Positions 1 to 8,276 of a stretch of DNA of 64,000 nt are shown here, in pieces. The notes below the pieces were generated by a model. It was not told the DNA's origin and searched no databases. It saw only the letters and a program-made list of their open reading frames with translations. The stretch's first letter is position 1. Each line of letters begins with the position of its first letter. The stretch is from Granulicella aggregans (GTDB taxonomy: Bacteria; Acidobacteriota; Terriglobia; Terriglobales; Acidobacteriaceae): the NCBI RefSeq assembly GCF_014203275.1, contig NZ_JACHIP010000002.1:62001-126000 (forward strand). Direction: 5' to 3'. A program made the translations under genes and the position numbers.

Positions 1-561
1 TGACAACTCCGTCCGCAGCATCACGGTCAAGACTCCCAACGTTACCATCGCAATGAATCGAATCGGCCCGCGCACCGCCTCATCATCGCCCGCCCGAGAG
101 CTTTCGCTATGCAGCAGCCATGCCAGTACCGTCGCGAATCCCGCCACGATTCCGGTCTCCATGCCATCATCCAACCAGCGCACCGCGCCCGGCAGAACGA
201 TCATCACCAGCAAGGTCAGAGCTGCCAGTCGCGCAGTCGCGCCCCAACTCCTTCCACGTGACCAGAAGCCCCACGCCAGCCCCGCAAAGAGCATCACGTG
301 AACAGCGCTCGAAACTCCCCGAGCCAGATTCGCCGATGCCGAAAACTCCCGCAGCAACGCAAGCAACGCGACGTAAAGAAGGCTCGAAGCCCCATAGTCC
401 CGATGCACACCGTCATACGTAATGAAGTGGAAGCGGACGAGATTATCTGCGTAGCGCAGATGGATCAGCGCGTCGTCCTGGATCGCTGGCCATGAGAGGA
501 AGATCCATCCCAGCAGCCACACCGCAAGCAGCGGAATCGCGATCCGATAAGTTCTCGCCAT
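1..561 (-). CDS. Polytopic membrane protein, glycosyltransferase-39-like (partial)
   Basis: The reading frame is open from an ATG at 561 to the left edge, so only the first 187 residues are visible. Residues 5-24 form a membrane anchor, followed by a motif DDALIHLRYADNLV and a downstream GASSLL. This matches the 'DDA.I..RYA.N......G.SS.LW' signature of lipid-linked-sugar-dependent membrane glycosyltransferases of the GT39/ArnT-like superfamily, where the Asp pair lies in the first periplasmic loop. Several more hydrophobic segments follow. It is the last visible gene of a four-gene minus-strand run starting at 4413, 35 bp after the ABC permease, and probably acts in surface-glycan assembly. 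The sugar and acceptor cannot be told. The assignment rests on motif resemblance only. Confidence 0.6.
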   Translation of the reverse strand, partial: MARTYRIAIPLLAVWLLGWIFLSWPAIQDDALIHLRYADNLVRFHFITYDGVHRDYGASSLLYVALLALLREFSASANLARGVSSAVHVMLFAGLAWGFWSRGRSWGATARLAALTLLVMIVLPGAVRWLDDGMETGIVAGFATVLAWLLHSESSRAGDDEAVRGPIRFIAMVTLGVLTVMLRTELS

Positions 562-596
562 GGGTAAAGACCGTCCTCTGCGCCTGGAACGTATGC

Positions 597-1688
597 CTAT
601 TCGTAAGCCAGAGCGTCGATCGGGTCCTTGCTCGCCGCCTTTAGCGCCGGATAGAAGGCCCCCAGCAGAGCTCCGGCGAACGCGATCACTACCGCCTTCC
701 ACACATAGGGGAGGTTGATGACGAAATCGAGCGTCGGGAAACGGTTCTGCAGAATCGCACTCAGCGCGAAGCTACCCACCACGCCGACGACGATGCCCGT
801 GACCGCCAGCAATCCGGTCTCGCGCATCACGATCCCAACGATGTAGCTCTTCGAAGCTCCCATCGACTTGAGAATCCCGATCTCGCGCGTCCGCTCCATC
901 ACCGCCGTGTACATGGACTGGAAGATCACCATGAACCCGATCACCGCTGCGATCCCGATCACCACCTCGAGTCCGATGTTGAACCCCGGCAGCCTTGCCG
1001 GCGTCATCATGTCCAGATACTCAGCCGTCTTCAACACGCTGTAGCCCTGCAATCCGTCGATGCCCTGAATCGCCGTCTTGACGTCATCCTCGTACTTCGG
1101 TGCGTCGTCAGTCTTCAGGTAGAACGCCGTGACTTTACCCTCGGTCCCGGTCAACTTGCCCATCGTCTCAATCGGGATGAACTTGCGACCGCCCTTTCCG
1201 TGCTCCACGATGCCGCAGATACGGAAGGGATGGTTCAGTACGGTGATCGAGTCGCCCACTTTCTTCCCTGCAGCCGCATACTCATCCACGATGATGTCGT
1301 ACGGCTCCTGGAACGGGCCGCCGGAGCGAAACGTGTACGGAGCCAGCGCGTTGAAGGTCGCATAGTCAATGCCGTAAATGTTATCCAGCGCGCCCGTAAT
1401 CTGGATGTTCACCGGCGCGACCACCTTGATGTGCGGCACCTGCGCGATCACGTTGCCGATCTTGATCGAGGCACTCGCCGAACTCAAACCGACGAAGTTA
1501 TTCGTCGTCGGAGGACGGACAAACATATCCATCCCAATGCCGTTCGTGCGGTCCTTGAAGCCGTTCAGCTTACCCATCAGGATCGCCGTGATCGACAGGA
1601 TCATGACCACTTCAATGGCGACTGCGAAGACGCTGATGACTGAGCGCAGCGGACGATGTACCAGATTGCCGAATACCAGTTTGTTCAT
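597..1688 (-). CDS. ABC transporter permease, MacB/FtsX family
   Basis: This 363-residue inner-membrane protein has the four-helix architecture of MacB/LolC/DevC permeases: one N-terminal helix (about 15-40), a large periplasmic MacB-type core domain (about 45-235), and three C-terminal helices of the FtsX domain (about 240-355) with the typical stretch MERTREIGILKSMGAS. Such permeases dimerise and work with a separate ATPase in mechanotransmission or export across the envelope. No ATP-binding partner lies beside it in the window, so it would have to lie beyond the left edge or elsewhere. It sits 52 bp after the acyltransferase and 35 bp before a glycosyltransferase-like gene, which suggests cotranscription with glycan genes. 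The substrate is unknown. Confidence 0.85.
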   Translation of the reverse strand: MNKLVFGNLVHRPLRSVISVFAVAIEVVMILSITAILMGKLNGFKDRTNGIGMDMFVRPPTTNNFVGLSSASASIKIGNVIAQVPHIKVVAPVNIQITGALDNIYGIDYATFNALAPYTFRSGGPFQEPYDIIVDEYAAAGKKVGDSITVLNHPFRICGIVEHGKGGRKFIPIETMGKLTGTEGKVTAFYLKTDDAPKYEDDVKTAIQGIDGLQGYSVLKTAEYLDMMTPARLPGFNIGLEVVIGIAAVIGFMVIFQSMYTAVMERTREIGILKSMGASKSYIVGIVMRETGLLAVTGIVVGVVGSFALSAILQNRFPTLDFVINLPYVWKAVVIAFAGALLGAFYPALKAASKDPIDALAYE

Positions 1689-1740
1689 GCTCTCTCAAGT
1701 GTAACCGCCCGCGCCCCGCCTTACGCCCGCCGATGGCCGC

Positions 1741-2811
1741 CTACCCAGCCCGCTCGAACGGAATCTCCGGCGCCAGTCGCTGCTTCAAGTCTGTGCATCT
1801 CTTTTCAAATCCATAAAAGCTCACCACCGCCGCCCCGTAACTCAGCAGCGCGAAAGCGACCAGGCGCACAGCCAGCGGAAATCCCGCAAAGTGCAGCGCA
1901 ATGATTCCAATGATGGCTGGGTGATACACATACAGTCCATAACTGACCTGCCCGACAGCGCGCATCGGACGTGACGCCAGAAGCACGTTCACGAAACCGC
2001 CATCGTGAGTCAAGAGCCATCCGATCAAGCAAGCGTAGAGCCCCGTAGCCGCCGTGAACTTCGTCACCTGCACCCACGCAATCCCCTGGCCGTGCGATGC
2101 CCACGCTCCGCCCACCAGCAACAGCATCGAGGCCGCCGCTCCCGGCAAGAAATACCGCCGAGCTCGGGAAAGCTGGCCCAGGTGCAGATACAGCGCCAGC
2201 AGTCCACCCGCCGCCAGTCCATCGAGACGCGTAAAGGTCAGGTAAAACGGGCTTATCTGGGTGTGCACCACGAGGATTCGAAGCAATGTAGAGAATGCAA
2301 TGGCTCCCCACATCGCCCCCGCCAGCCATCGCCGAGGAAGGAAAAGAACCAGGAACGGCCACACCAGATAAAACTGCTCCTCAACGGCCAGTGACCAGAA
2401 GTGGTTCGGCCCCTGCAAGGGAAGGTTCAGCGCCATGGGAAAGTTCTGCAGGTAGACCCAGAACCACCAGGACGCCCCAGCCCCGAGCAAAGCCGCTCCC
2501 ACTAGATACCCAAAGTAGAGCGGAAAGATGCGCAGCGATCGCCGTATATAGAAGTTCCGGACCTCTTCCCATCTCGCATGCTGCGCTTTCAGCAGAATCG
2601 TTGAGATGAGAAACCCTGAGAGGACGAAAAAGAGGTCAACCCCAGTCTGTCCCAGCATCAGGACCCGCATCGGAACGAACGTCTGGGAGAAGTGAAACGC
2701 CATCACCATCATGGCAGCGATCGCCCGCACACCGTCCAGCTGCGGGTAATAAGGTCGTCGATCGCGAGAAGCGACATCCTCCGCCACAACCGCCCCAGCT
2801 GACGTCACCAA
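1741..2811 (-). CDS. Acyltransferase 3 family membrane protein
   Basis: The 356-residue protein opens with the family hallmark PQLDGVRAIAAMMVMAFHF, where the His in the first helix is the proposed catalytic residue, followed by GQTGVDLFFVLSGFLIS and FWSLAVEEQFYLVWP. About ten hydrophobic segments span the sequence. Members of this family (OafA/OatA type) transfer acetyl or other acyl groups from the cytoplasm onto extracytoplasmic sugars such as O-antigen, exopolysaccharide or peptidoglycan. The start is either TTG at 2811 or GTG at 2808; both give nearly the same protein. It lies 72 bp after the polymerase-like gene in the same direction, which supports a role in modifying a surface polysaccharide. 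The acceptor is not known. Confidence 0.88.
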   Translation of the reverse strand: MVTSAGAVVAEDVASRDRRPYYPQLDGVRAIAAMMVMAFHFSQTFVPMRVLMLGQTGVDLFFVLSGFLISTILLKAQHARWEEVRNFYIRRSLRIFPLYFGYLVGAALLGAGASWWFWVYLQNFPMALNLPLQGPNHFWSLAVEEQFYLVWPFLVLFLPRRWLAGAMWGAIAFSTLLRILVVHTQISPFYLTFTRLDGLAAGGLLALYLHLGQLSRARRYFLPGAAASMLLLVGGAWASHGQGIAWVQVTKFTAATGLYACLIGWLLTHDGGFVNVLLASRPMRAVGQVSYGLYVYHPAIIGIIALHFAGFPLAVRLVAFALLSYGAAVVSFYGFEKRCTDLKQRLAPEIPFERAG

Positions 2812-2883
2812 GCGAGCCTCGCTTCCGCCAGCTTATATCTGGGGATCATAGCTTCCAAATCCCGCGGTTCGTGCGGGAGACCC

Positions 2884-4413
2884 CTACGGGAACTCAACGT
2901 CGCCCTCTCGCAAAGTCGCCTTAGAACGCGTCCTCAAAACGTTCCCGATCACTGGCAACACATAGACCGAGAGCAGAGTGACAAAGAGGACCACCATCGG
3001 GCCAAAGGTCGTCAGATAAAACGGGCCGTTCATCATGCCCTCCGGAGCGATGTGCGCACACATGGCGAACATCAGTAATCCCCAGGGCGACTGCCGGGTA
3101 TCTCCGCAGATGAAATCCATCACGAAGAAGCAACAGAACCAAAGCCCCGGAGCGACCAGCAAAACCCCGGTCCATCGTGCCATATGGAATGCGTCGGACG
3201 TCGGACTGAAGGAGATGCCTGTGGTGTTGTCGTCTTCACCGGCGGTGGAGTAGTGTGCCATCCCGATCTCGTGCGAATAGATATTGCCGATCGCGATCAG
3301 TGGCTTGTCCGGCCATATAAAGTGCGGCACCAGATTGTAGACGTCGTACAGCAGAGGCATCAGACCAAAGACATGTCCCTGCTCTGTGACATCAATCAGA
3401 GCATCGTCGATCGAGATCATCTGCAGACGGTCGAAGATTCCCTGCGATGTATTGAAGTAATGAACGGAGTAGTCGTCGACCTCGATCGCCTCCCGTCCCG
3501 CCTCAGCGGTCCGTTCCCGCGCGCCTTCGAGATCGGTCAGCAGCGTATATGCGTTCTCCGCCGTCTGCGAGAATGTCGTCGCGGCCACCACGCCCTTACC
3601 TGCCTGGATGTAGGGAACGAGGTAATAAAAAGTGAACGCCATACCCAGCATGAACGTCGCGACCTGGCCCGTCGAAAACCTGTAGCGCAGCGCCGCCGCA
3701 GCGGCCATGATGCAGATCAGCGGCTCGAACAGGCCCTGCTTGGAGGTCGCGATAATTCCCGAAAAGATCATCGAGAGAATCGCCGCCACGGTGACAGTCA
3801 CGTTCAGGAATCGCCGCCCATTGCTCCGTTTGATCGTGTACGTCACCCCAAGGATCAGTCCCAAGGGAATGAAGTGATTCACCTGGTTCAGCGCGCTCAA
3901 CACCGTTCCTGAATTGTTTGCGTAAATCTCCTCCGCCGTCTCTCCTCCCTTTACCGTCAGAACCCCGGCGAAGTAGATGACAAAACCCACGATCACACAG
4001 CCGATGCTCGCCGCTTCGAGATCGATGCGCTTCGTCAAGTCGTCGAGAAGTCCTTTGGAGGGTAGAACCAGGTTCTTCAGGTAGGCGACGCACAACATAC
4101 CGAAGATTCCCGCCACATACACCAGCATCGTGGTCTGGGGAACAGCGAGGTTAGAGTCGGCCGGTTCGCCCAGCAGAGCTTTGTATGTCAGCCCGACGAT
4201 CACCGCGAACATCGCATAAAAGAAGATGTAGGAGCCGGAAGGACGCGCGAATCCGCCAGCGACATTGAACGCGACGGTCGCAATCAGGATGAACGCCAGA
4301 CTCATCAGGCTGAAGGTGAGCGCCGTTCCCTCGATCACCTGGATCACGGCCAACACAACTGCAAACGCACAGCTGTAAGAGAGCGGGATTCGAATTGGAA
4401 ACGGGATGCGCAC
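2884..4413 (-). CDS. Polytopic membrane protein, O-antigen/EPS polymerase-like
   Basis: The 509-residue protein starts with GTG at 4413. It has about twelve hydrophobic segments and one large hydrophilic loop (about residues 285-400). This topology, with a long central periplasmic loop, is that of Wzy-type polysaccharide polymerases and oligosaccharide repeat-unit polymerases. No sequence motif proves the activity, because Wzy proteins diverge quickly. It is the first gene of a minus-strand run with an acyltransferase, an ABC permease and a glycosyltransferase-like protein, which favours a role in surface polysaccharide assembly. An alternative is an uncharacterised exosortase-system membrane protein, but no PEP-CTERM or EpsH-like gene is nearby. 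Confidence 0.55.
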   Translation of the reverse strand: MRIPFPIRIPLSYSCAFAVVLAVIQVIEGTALTFSLMSLAFILIATVAFNVAGGFARPSGSYIFFYAMFAVIVGLTYKALLGEPADSNLAVPQTTMLVYVAGIFGMLCVAYLKNLVLPSKGLLDDLTKRIDLEAASIGCVIVGFVIYFAGVLTVKGGETAEEIYANNSGTVLSALNQVNHFIPLGLILGVTYTIKRSNGRRFLNVTVTVAAILSMIFSGIIATSKQGLFEPLICIMAAAAALRYRFSTGQVATFMLGMAFTFYYLVPYIQAGKGVVAATTFSQTAENAYTLLTDLEGARERTAEAGREAIEVDDYSVHYFNTSQGIFDRLQMISIDDALIDVTEQGHVFGLMPLLYDVYNLVPHFIWPDKPLIAIGNIYSHEIGMAHYSTAGEDDNTTGISFSPTSDAFHMARWTGVLLVAPGLWFCCFFVMDFICGDTRQSPWGLLMFAMCAHIAPEGMMNGPFYLTTFGPMVVLFVTLLSVYVLPVIGNVLRTRSKATLREGDVEFP

Positions 4414-4684
4414 TCGGTCGGCTCAGAGCTCCAGCATAGTCGTTAAGCGGCGGTCGTCGACCACAGACGAAAGCCCTGAAGCGTGTCGAAAAGATCCAGC
4501 CGGGAGATCTGAAGCAAAAGTGCAGCAGAGCAAAAGGGCCTTCAGGCACCGTATGCCTTTAGTAATCAGCCATTTCTCGTTGCGGAACGAAGTGCTGACA
4601 CATCATAGGTATAGAGCTGGACGCAGACCTATATTATAGTAATGACGTTGACAGGTCCTCGCCAGGTGGCTGACAGCGGAGAGC

Positions 4685-5179
4685 ATGGTTCAATTCGGGC
4701 ACGAGTTGCGTCTGGAGCGAGAGCAGCGTCGCGTCTCGCTTGAGGCCATGTGCGCCTCGACAAAGCTCTCCGTCAGACAACTCCTCGACGTCGAAGCCGG
4801 CAACTTTGGCGAGCTTCCCGGTGGCATCTTCCGCAAGGGTTTCGTCCGCAGTTACCTTCGTGCCCTGCAACTCGACGAGCCATTCTGGCTCGAGCGCTTC
4901 GAATCCAGCTACCGCGCCAGCGGCCTCGCAGAAAGCCAGGAACCCGATTGGGTCGGCTTTGCGGAGAACGTTCGGAACAACCGTCTTGCCGGAAAGTCCT
5001 CTGGAATCGGCCGTAAGTGGCTGGGTGTCCTGGGTATGGCCGTCCTGGTAGCTCTGCTCGCTGCCTGCGTCTGGAAGTTCGTCCTTCTGCCAAGAATGCA
5101 CACCGATCAGCACGCCGGCCTCTCACAACGGATCTCTGCCTCGCCCCTCCCGGTAGCCGACGCGCCCTCGCAAATGTAA
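4685..5179 (+). CDS. RodZ-like protein: cytoplasmic helix-turn-helix plus one membrane helix
   Basis: The first 70 residues form a RodZ-type helix-turn-helix (FGHELRLEREQRRVSLEAM ... LPGGIFRKGFVRSYLRAL), the module that binds MreB in RodZ proteins. A single membrane helix lies near 117-137 (VLGMAVLVALLAACVWKFVL), followed by only about 27 extracytoplasmic residues. E. coli RodZ is roughly twice as long and has a C-terminal beta domain, which is absent here. Short RodZ-like proteins of this form are common in Acidobacteria and are often annotated simply as helix-turn-helix proteins. It stands alone ahead of metK. A purine-rich GGAGAG lies directly before the ATG. A role in cell shape is likely but not shown. 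Confidence 0.72.
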   Translation: MVQFGHELRLEREQRRVSLEAMCASTKLSVRQLLDVEAGNFGELPGGIFRKGFVRSYLRALQLDEPFWLERFESSYRASGLAESQEPDWVGFAENVRNNRLAGKSSGIGRKWLGVLGMAVLVALLAACVWKFVLLPRMHTDQHAGLSQRISASPLPVADAPSQM

Positions 5180-5345
5180 AATAACGGGATTGGATCCTCC
5201 GCACCTCGATGGTGATGATCGGAGACGCCCGCAATCCCCGTAAGGTTGCAGCAGTCATCCCCTCCTCTATCAGGTCAGACCGTCCGCGTGTTTATGTATT
5301 TTTGCGTTCTCTAATCAGTGACCGATCGTTTTCGAAGGAGCAGTT

Positions 5346-6521
5346 TTGGCTAAGCGTGACCGTTTTCTATTTACCAGCGAATCAGTGACCGAGGGACATC
5401 CCGACAAGATCGCCGATCAGATCTCCGACTCCATCCTTGACGCCTGCCTCGCGCAGGACCCCTACAGCCGCGTCGCCTGCGAGACCCTCACCTGCACCGG
5501 CCTCGTCGTCATCGCCGGTGAGATCACCACCAAGGCCTACGTCGACTTCCAGACCCTCGTCCGCGACACCGTCTCGGCCATCGGCTACAACGACGCCACC
5601 CACGGCTTCGACTCCAACACCTGCGCCGTCATCTCGACGATCAACAAGCAGTCCCCGGATATCGCCATGGGCGTTGACACCGGCGGCGCTGGCGATCAGG
5701 GCATGATGTTCGGCTATGCCTCGAACGAGACTCCCGAGCTGATGCCTACTCCTATCTCGCTTGCCCACAAGCTCGCGCAGAAGCTCAGCGAAGTCCGGAA
5801 GTCCGGCCTTATGCCGTACCTCCGCCCAGACGGCAAGAGCCAAGTCACGGTCGAGTACGACTCGAACCACAAGCCAGTCCGCGTCGACGCCGTCGTCATC
5901 TCGACCCAGCACGCAGAAGAGGTCGGCAACGACCAGCTCCGCGCCGAAGTCCTCAAGAATGTCATCCAGGCCGTCATTCCCGCACACCTGCTCGACGCCG
6001 ACACCAAGTACCACATCAACCCCACCGGTCGTTTCGTCATCGGCGGCCCCATGGGCGACTCCGGCCTCACCGGCCGTAAGATCATCGTCGACACCTACGG
6101 CGGCATGGGCCGTCACGGCGGCGGCGCCTTCTCCGGCAAGGACGCGACCAAGGTCGACCGTTCGGCCGCCTACATGGCCCGCTACGTCGCCAAGAACCTC
6201 GTCGCCGCCGGCCTCGCCGACCGCGTCGAAGTCCAGCTCGCCTATGCCATCGGCGTCGCCGAGCCCGTCAGCGTTCTCGTCGACACCTTCGGTACCGGGA
6301 AAGTTGACGACGATGTGCTCGAAACCCTCGTCCGCAAGAACTTCTCCCTGACGCCCAAGGGCATCATGGAGACGCTCGACCTGCGTCGCCCCATCTTCAA
6401 GGCGACCGCCGCTTACGGCCACTTCGGCCGCGAAGGTGAAGGCTTCACCTGGGAGAAGACCGACAAGGCCGCCGCGCTCGCGGAGCAGGCCGGAGTCACC
6501 GCGGAACTCGCCGCAAAATAA
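5346..6521 (+). CDS. metK: S-adenosylmethionine synthetase
   Basis: The enzyme joins methionine and ATP to make S-adenosylmethionine, releasing phosphate and pyrophosphate. The 391-residue length is normal. Visible landmarks are [17 protein letters not shown] at the N-terminus, [12 protein letters not shown] in the ATP/methionine site, and [19 protein letters not shown] in the P-loop-like region. The start codon is TTG at 5346, placed by a strong Shine-Dalgarno GAAGGAG at 5334-5340. The 166-bp leader ahead of it was searched for a SAM riboswitch, but none could be recognised. An intrinsic terminator follows at 6539-6573, so the gene is probably monocistronic. ahcY, the other half of the SAM cycle, lies 5 kb downstream. 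Confidence 0.98.
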   Translation: MAKRDRFLFTSESVTEGHPDKIADQISDSILDACLAQDPYSRVACETLTCTGLVVIAGEITTKAYVDFQTLVRDTVSAIGYNDATHGFDSNTCAVISTINKQSPDIAMGVDTGGAGDQGMMFGYASNETPELMPTPISLAHKLAQKLSEVRKSGLMPYLRPDGKSQVTVEYDSNHKPVRVDAVVISTQHAEEVGNDQLRAEVLKNVIQAVIPAHLLDADTKYHINPTGRFVIGGPMGDSGLTGRKIIVDTYGGMGRHGGGAFSGKDATKVDRSAAYMARYVAKNLVAAGLADRVEVQLAYAIGVAEPVSVLVDTFGTGKVDDDVLETLVRKNFSLTPKGIMETLDLRRPIFKATAAYGHFGREGEGFTWEKTDKAAALAEQAGVTAELAAK

Positions 6522-6538
6522 CTGCAGCGTTCAAAAAG

Positions 6539-6573
6539 AGCGGATGCACCCACAGGGGTCGCATCCGCTTTTT
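6539..6573 (+). terminator. Intrinsic terminator after metK
   Basis: A perfect nine-base stem (AGCGGATGC at 6539-6547 with GCATCCGCT at 6561-6569) is followed by a run of five T. It starts 17 bases after the metK stop codon. Confidence 0.9.
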
Positions 6574-6720
6574 GCTGCCCGAGAGACCGTCCATCATCGC
6601 GACTCTCTACCCAGGCACATTCTCCACTGCGCCGATGTTTGCCCTCTGCCGCGCGATCTTGCATCCAAACACTTACGTCATGTCTCGCAACCACGTGGCC
6701 TGCCTACATCTACGCATTCA

Positions 6721-7632
6721 ATGAATGGACGACCGATGCTTATTCAATCTGAGTTCGATATACAGTTTCGGCTGTCTTATCCCACTGCCATGGTGGCATT
6801 GCTGCACCTGCACCCCTCGCTCGAAGCGGACCTGCAAAGCGGAAACCATCTCTTTGTTGAGCAGATCCAAGAAGCGGGCTCCGGCCAAATTACCGGGGAA
6901 CCAATGCTTATCCCTTCGACGGAGTACCACGACAGCTTCGGCAATCGCTGCACACGATTTATCGCTCCCGCAGGCACTATCCGTCTGAAAGCCTCAGCGG
7001 TTACGCTGGACGACGGCCTTCCCGACCAGATCGCCGCCGACGCACAGCAGGCACCTGTCGAGAATCTCCCCTCCGAAGTTCTGCAGTTCCTTCTGCCAAG
7101 TCGCTACTGCGAGGTCGACCGTTTCGGAGCCATCTCGAATGACTTGTTTGGTTGGGCTTCACCGGGCTGGTCTAAGGCGGCTGCCATCCGGGACTGGGTC
7201 CACAACAAGGTCGCTTTCAACTACCAGACCGCCCGGCCCACCAAGACCGCCATGGATGTCTACACCGAGCGCATCGGCGTCTGCCGCGACTTCCAGCACC
7301 TGGCCATTACGCTAACCCGTTGCCAGAACATCCCCGCCCGCTACGTCACTGGTTACCTGGGCGACATCAACCGTCCCTACAGCGGCGCGGGAGACTTCAG
7401 CGCCTGGTACGAGGTCTTCCTCGACGGCAAGTGGATGACCATGGACGCCCGCCACAACGACTCTCGCCATGGCCGCGTCTTGATGGCCACCGGCCGCGAT
7501 GCCGCAGACGTCGCCATCACGACGTCCTTCGGCGACGCCTACCTCTCCCACTTCTACGTGGACAGCTTCGAGGTCGACGAGTCAGGCAAAAAACTCCCGA
7601 TTCCCGGCATGCCCGAGCTAGCACCGGCATGA
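6721..7632 (+). CDS. Transglutaminase-like family protein
   Basis: From the ATG at 6721 the product has 303 residues (298 if the ATG at 6736 is used). An open frame continues upstream to 6436, but it runs over the metK terminator and is not credible as coding. The N-terminal half is a beta-rich domain of the kind that precedes transglutaminase cores. The core shows RIGVCRDFQHL with the probable nucleophile Cys188, then ARYVTGYLGD and GKWMTMDARHN with the acidic residue of the triad. The canonical catalytic His, expected just before 'AW.EV', is Ser here (FSAWYEVF), as in a widespread bacterial subgroup of this family. The family includes proteases and cyclising enzymes. Function is not predictable. 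No gene partner is obvious. Confidence 0.8.
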   Translation: MNGRPMLIQSEFDIQFRLSYPTAMVALLHLHPSLEADLQSGNHLFVEQIQEAGSGQITGEPMLIPSTEYHDSFGNRCTRFIAPAGTIRLKASAVTLDDGLPDQIAADAQQAPVENLPSEVLQFLLPSRYCEVDRFGAISNDLFGWASPGWSKAAAIRDWVHNKVAFNYQTARPTKTAMDVYTERIGVCRDFQHLAITLTRCQNIPARYVTGYLGDINRPYSGAGDFSAWYEVFLDGKWMTMDARHNDSRHGRVLMATGRDAADVAITTSFGDAYLSHFYVDSFEVDESGKKLPIPGMPELAPA

Positions 7633-7645
7633 GAGATGCCCACTC

Positions 7646-7711
7646 ATGTGCCCCATTCATCGCGCCTTTGTCTCCTGCGATGAGTGGGTATCGTTTGCGG
7701 TTAGCAAACGA
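7646..7711 (+). repeat. Palindromic repeat family A, copy 1
   Basis: ATGTGCCCCATTCATCGCGC opens a hairpin (7652-7663 pairing with 7677-7688, one G-T pair), followed by a second hairpin TCGTTTGC/GCAAACGA at 7691-7711. A near-identical copy lies at 9442-9509 in the same orientation, and shorter relatives occur at 14359, 22900, 32887 and 33599. The position, 14 bases after a stop codon, suggests a REP-like element. Confidence 0.8.
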
Positions 7712-7721
7712 CCGTCTTCCT

Positions 7722-8207
7722 CTACTTAGACGAATAGAATGTATACGTCGCTTCATAGGGCACACTCGTCAGTGCTCCAACATCACAGGCTCCACCCGGA
7801 GCGACTCCGCCCTTCGTCGCTGACCGCCGCACGAGATCCACCGCGTCCATCGATCCGGCTCCGCTCCTGCTAGCCACCTTTAGAAGCAGCCATGGCACCG
7901 CACCGGCATCGGGCGAAGGAGCCTTGGCAATCACCTGCCCAACGACGGAGCTGCCATCCTGTAGATGCCAGACCGGCCCATCTCCATGCGTCCCAACTTC
8001 TAGGCCGTCCTTATCGAAGAGCCGCGCCGCCGGGGCAACGAAAACCCACGCTGCCGCAGTCGGTGTCTTCGTGCAGGAGTAGATCTGCACGCCCCGTCCT
8101 TGAACCGTCAGCACCACATGTTCATTTGCCGGAGGCGTGGTCGCATCCTGGCCAAACGCCGCGCACGAACACATCATCGCAGCGACAATTCCCAAAAGTT
8201 TCCGCAT
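7722..8207 (-). CDS. DUF3455 secreted protein
   Basis: The 161-residue protein has a cleavable signal peptide (MRKLLGIVAAMMCSCAAFGQ). The mature part follows the DUF3455 pattern: GRGVQIYSCTKT near the start, WVFVAPAARLFDKDG, VGTHGDGPVWHLQDGSSVVGQV, then PWLLLKVASRSGAGSMDAVDLVRRSATKGGVAP and a C-terminal YEATYTFY. Proteins of this family are exported and have no known activity. The two Cys in the mature protein (IYSC and GGACD) could form a disulphide. It lies between two direct copies of repeat family A and converges on the transglutaminase gene. It is transcribed away from ada, which begins 69 bp beyond its start. Confidence 0.82.
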   Translation of the reverse strand: MRKLLGIVAAMMCSCAAFGQDATTPPANEHVVLTVQGRGVQIYSCTKTPTAAAWVFVAPAARLFDKDGLEVGTHGDGPVWHLQDGSSVVGQVIAKAPSPDAGAVPWLLLKVASRSGAGSMDAVDLVRRSATKGGVAPGGACDVGALTSVPYEATYTFYSSK

Positions 8208-8276
8208 GCCTCAAAGTGTAGATCACGCGTCGTCCACTTCACCTGAACAATCCGGAGTGTATCTATCGGCGATCCA

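Noticed and set aside
5180..5345. Possible SAM riboswitch in the metK leader
   Set aside because: The leader has short inverted repeats but none matches the known SAM-binding motifs by eye, and no terminator or occluded ribosome site was seen. A covariance-model search of 5180-5345 would decide.
5382..6422. 346-residue open frame on the minus strand opposite metK
   Set aside because: It is a mirror frame of a certain gene, with no ribosome site and an unlikely amino-acid composition.
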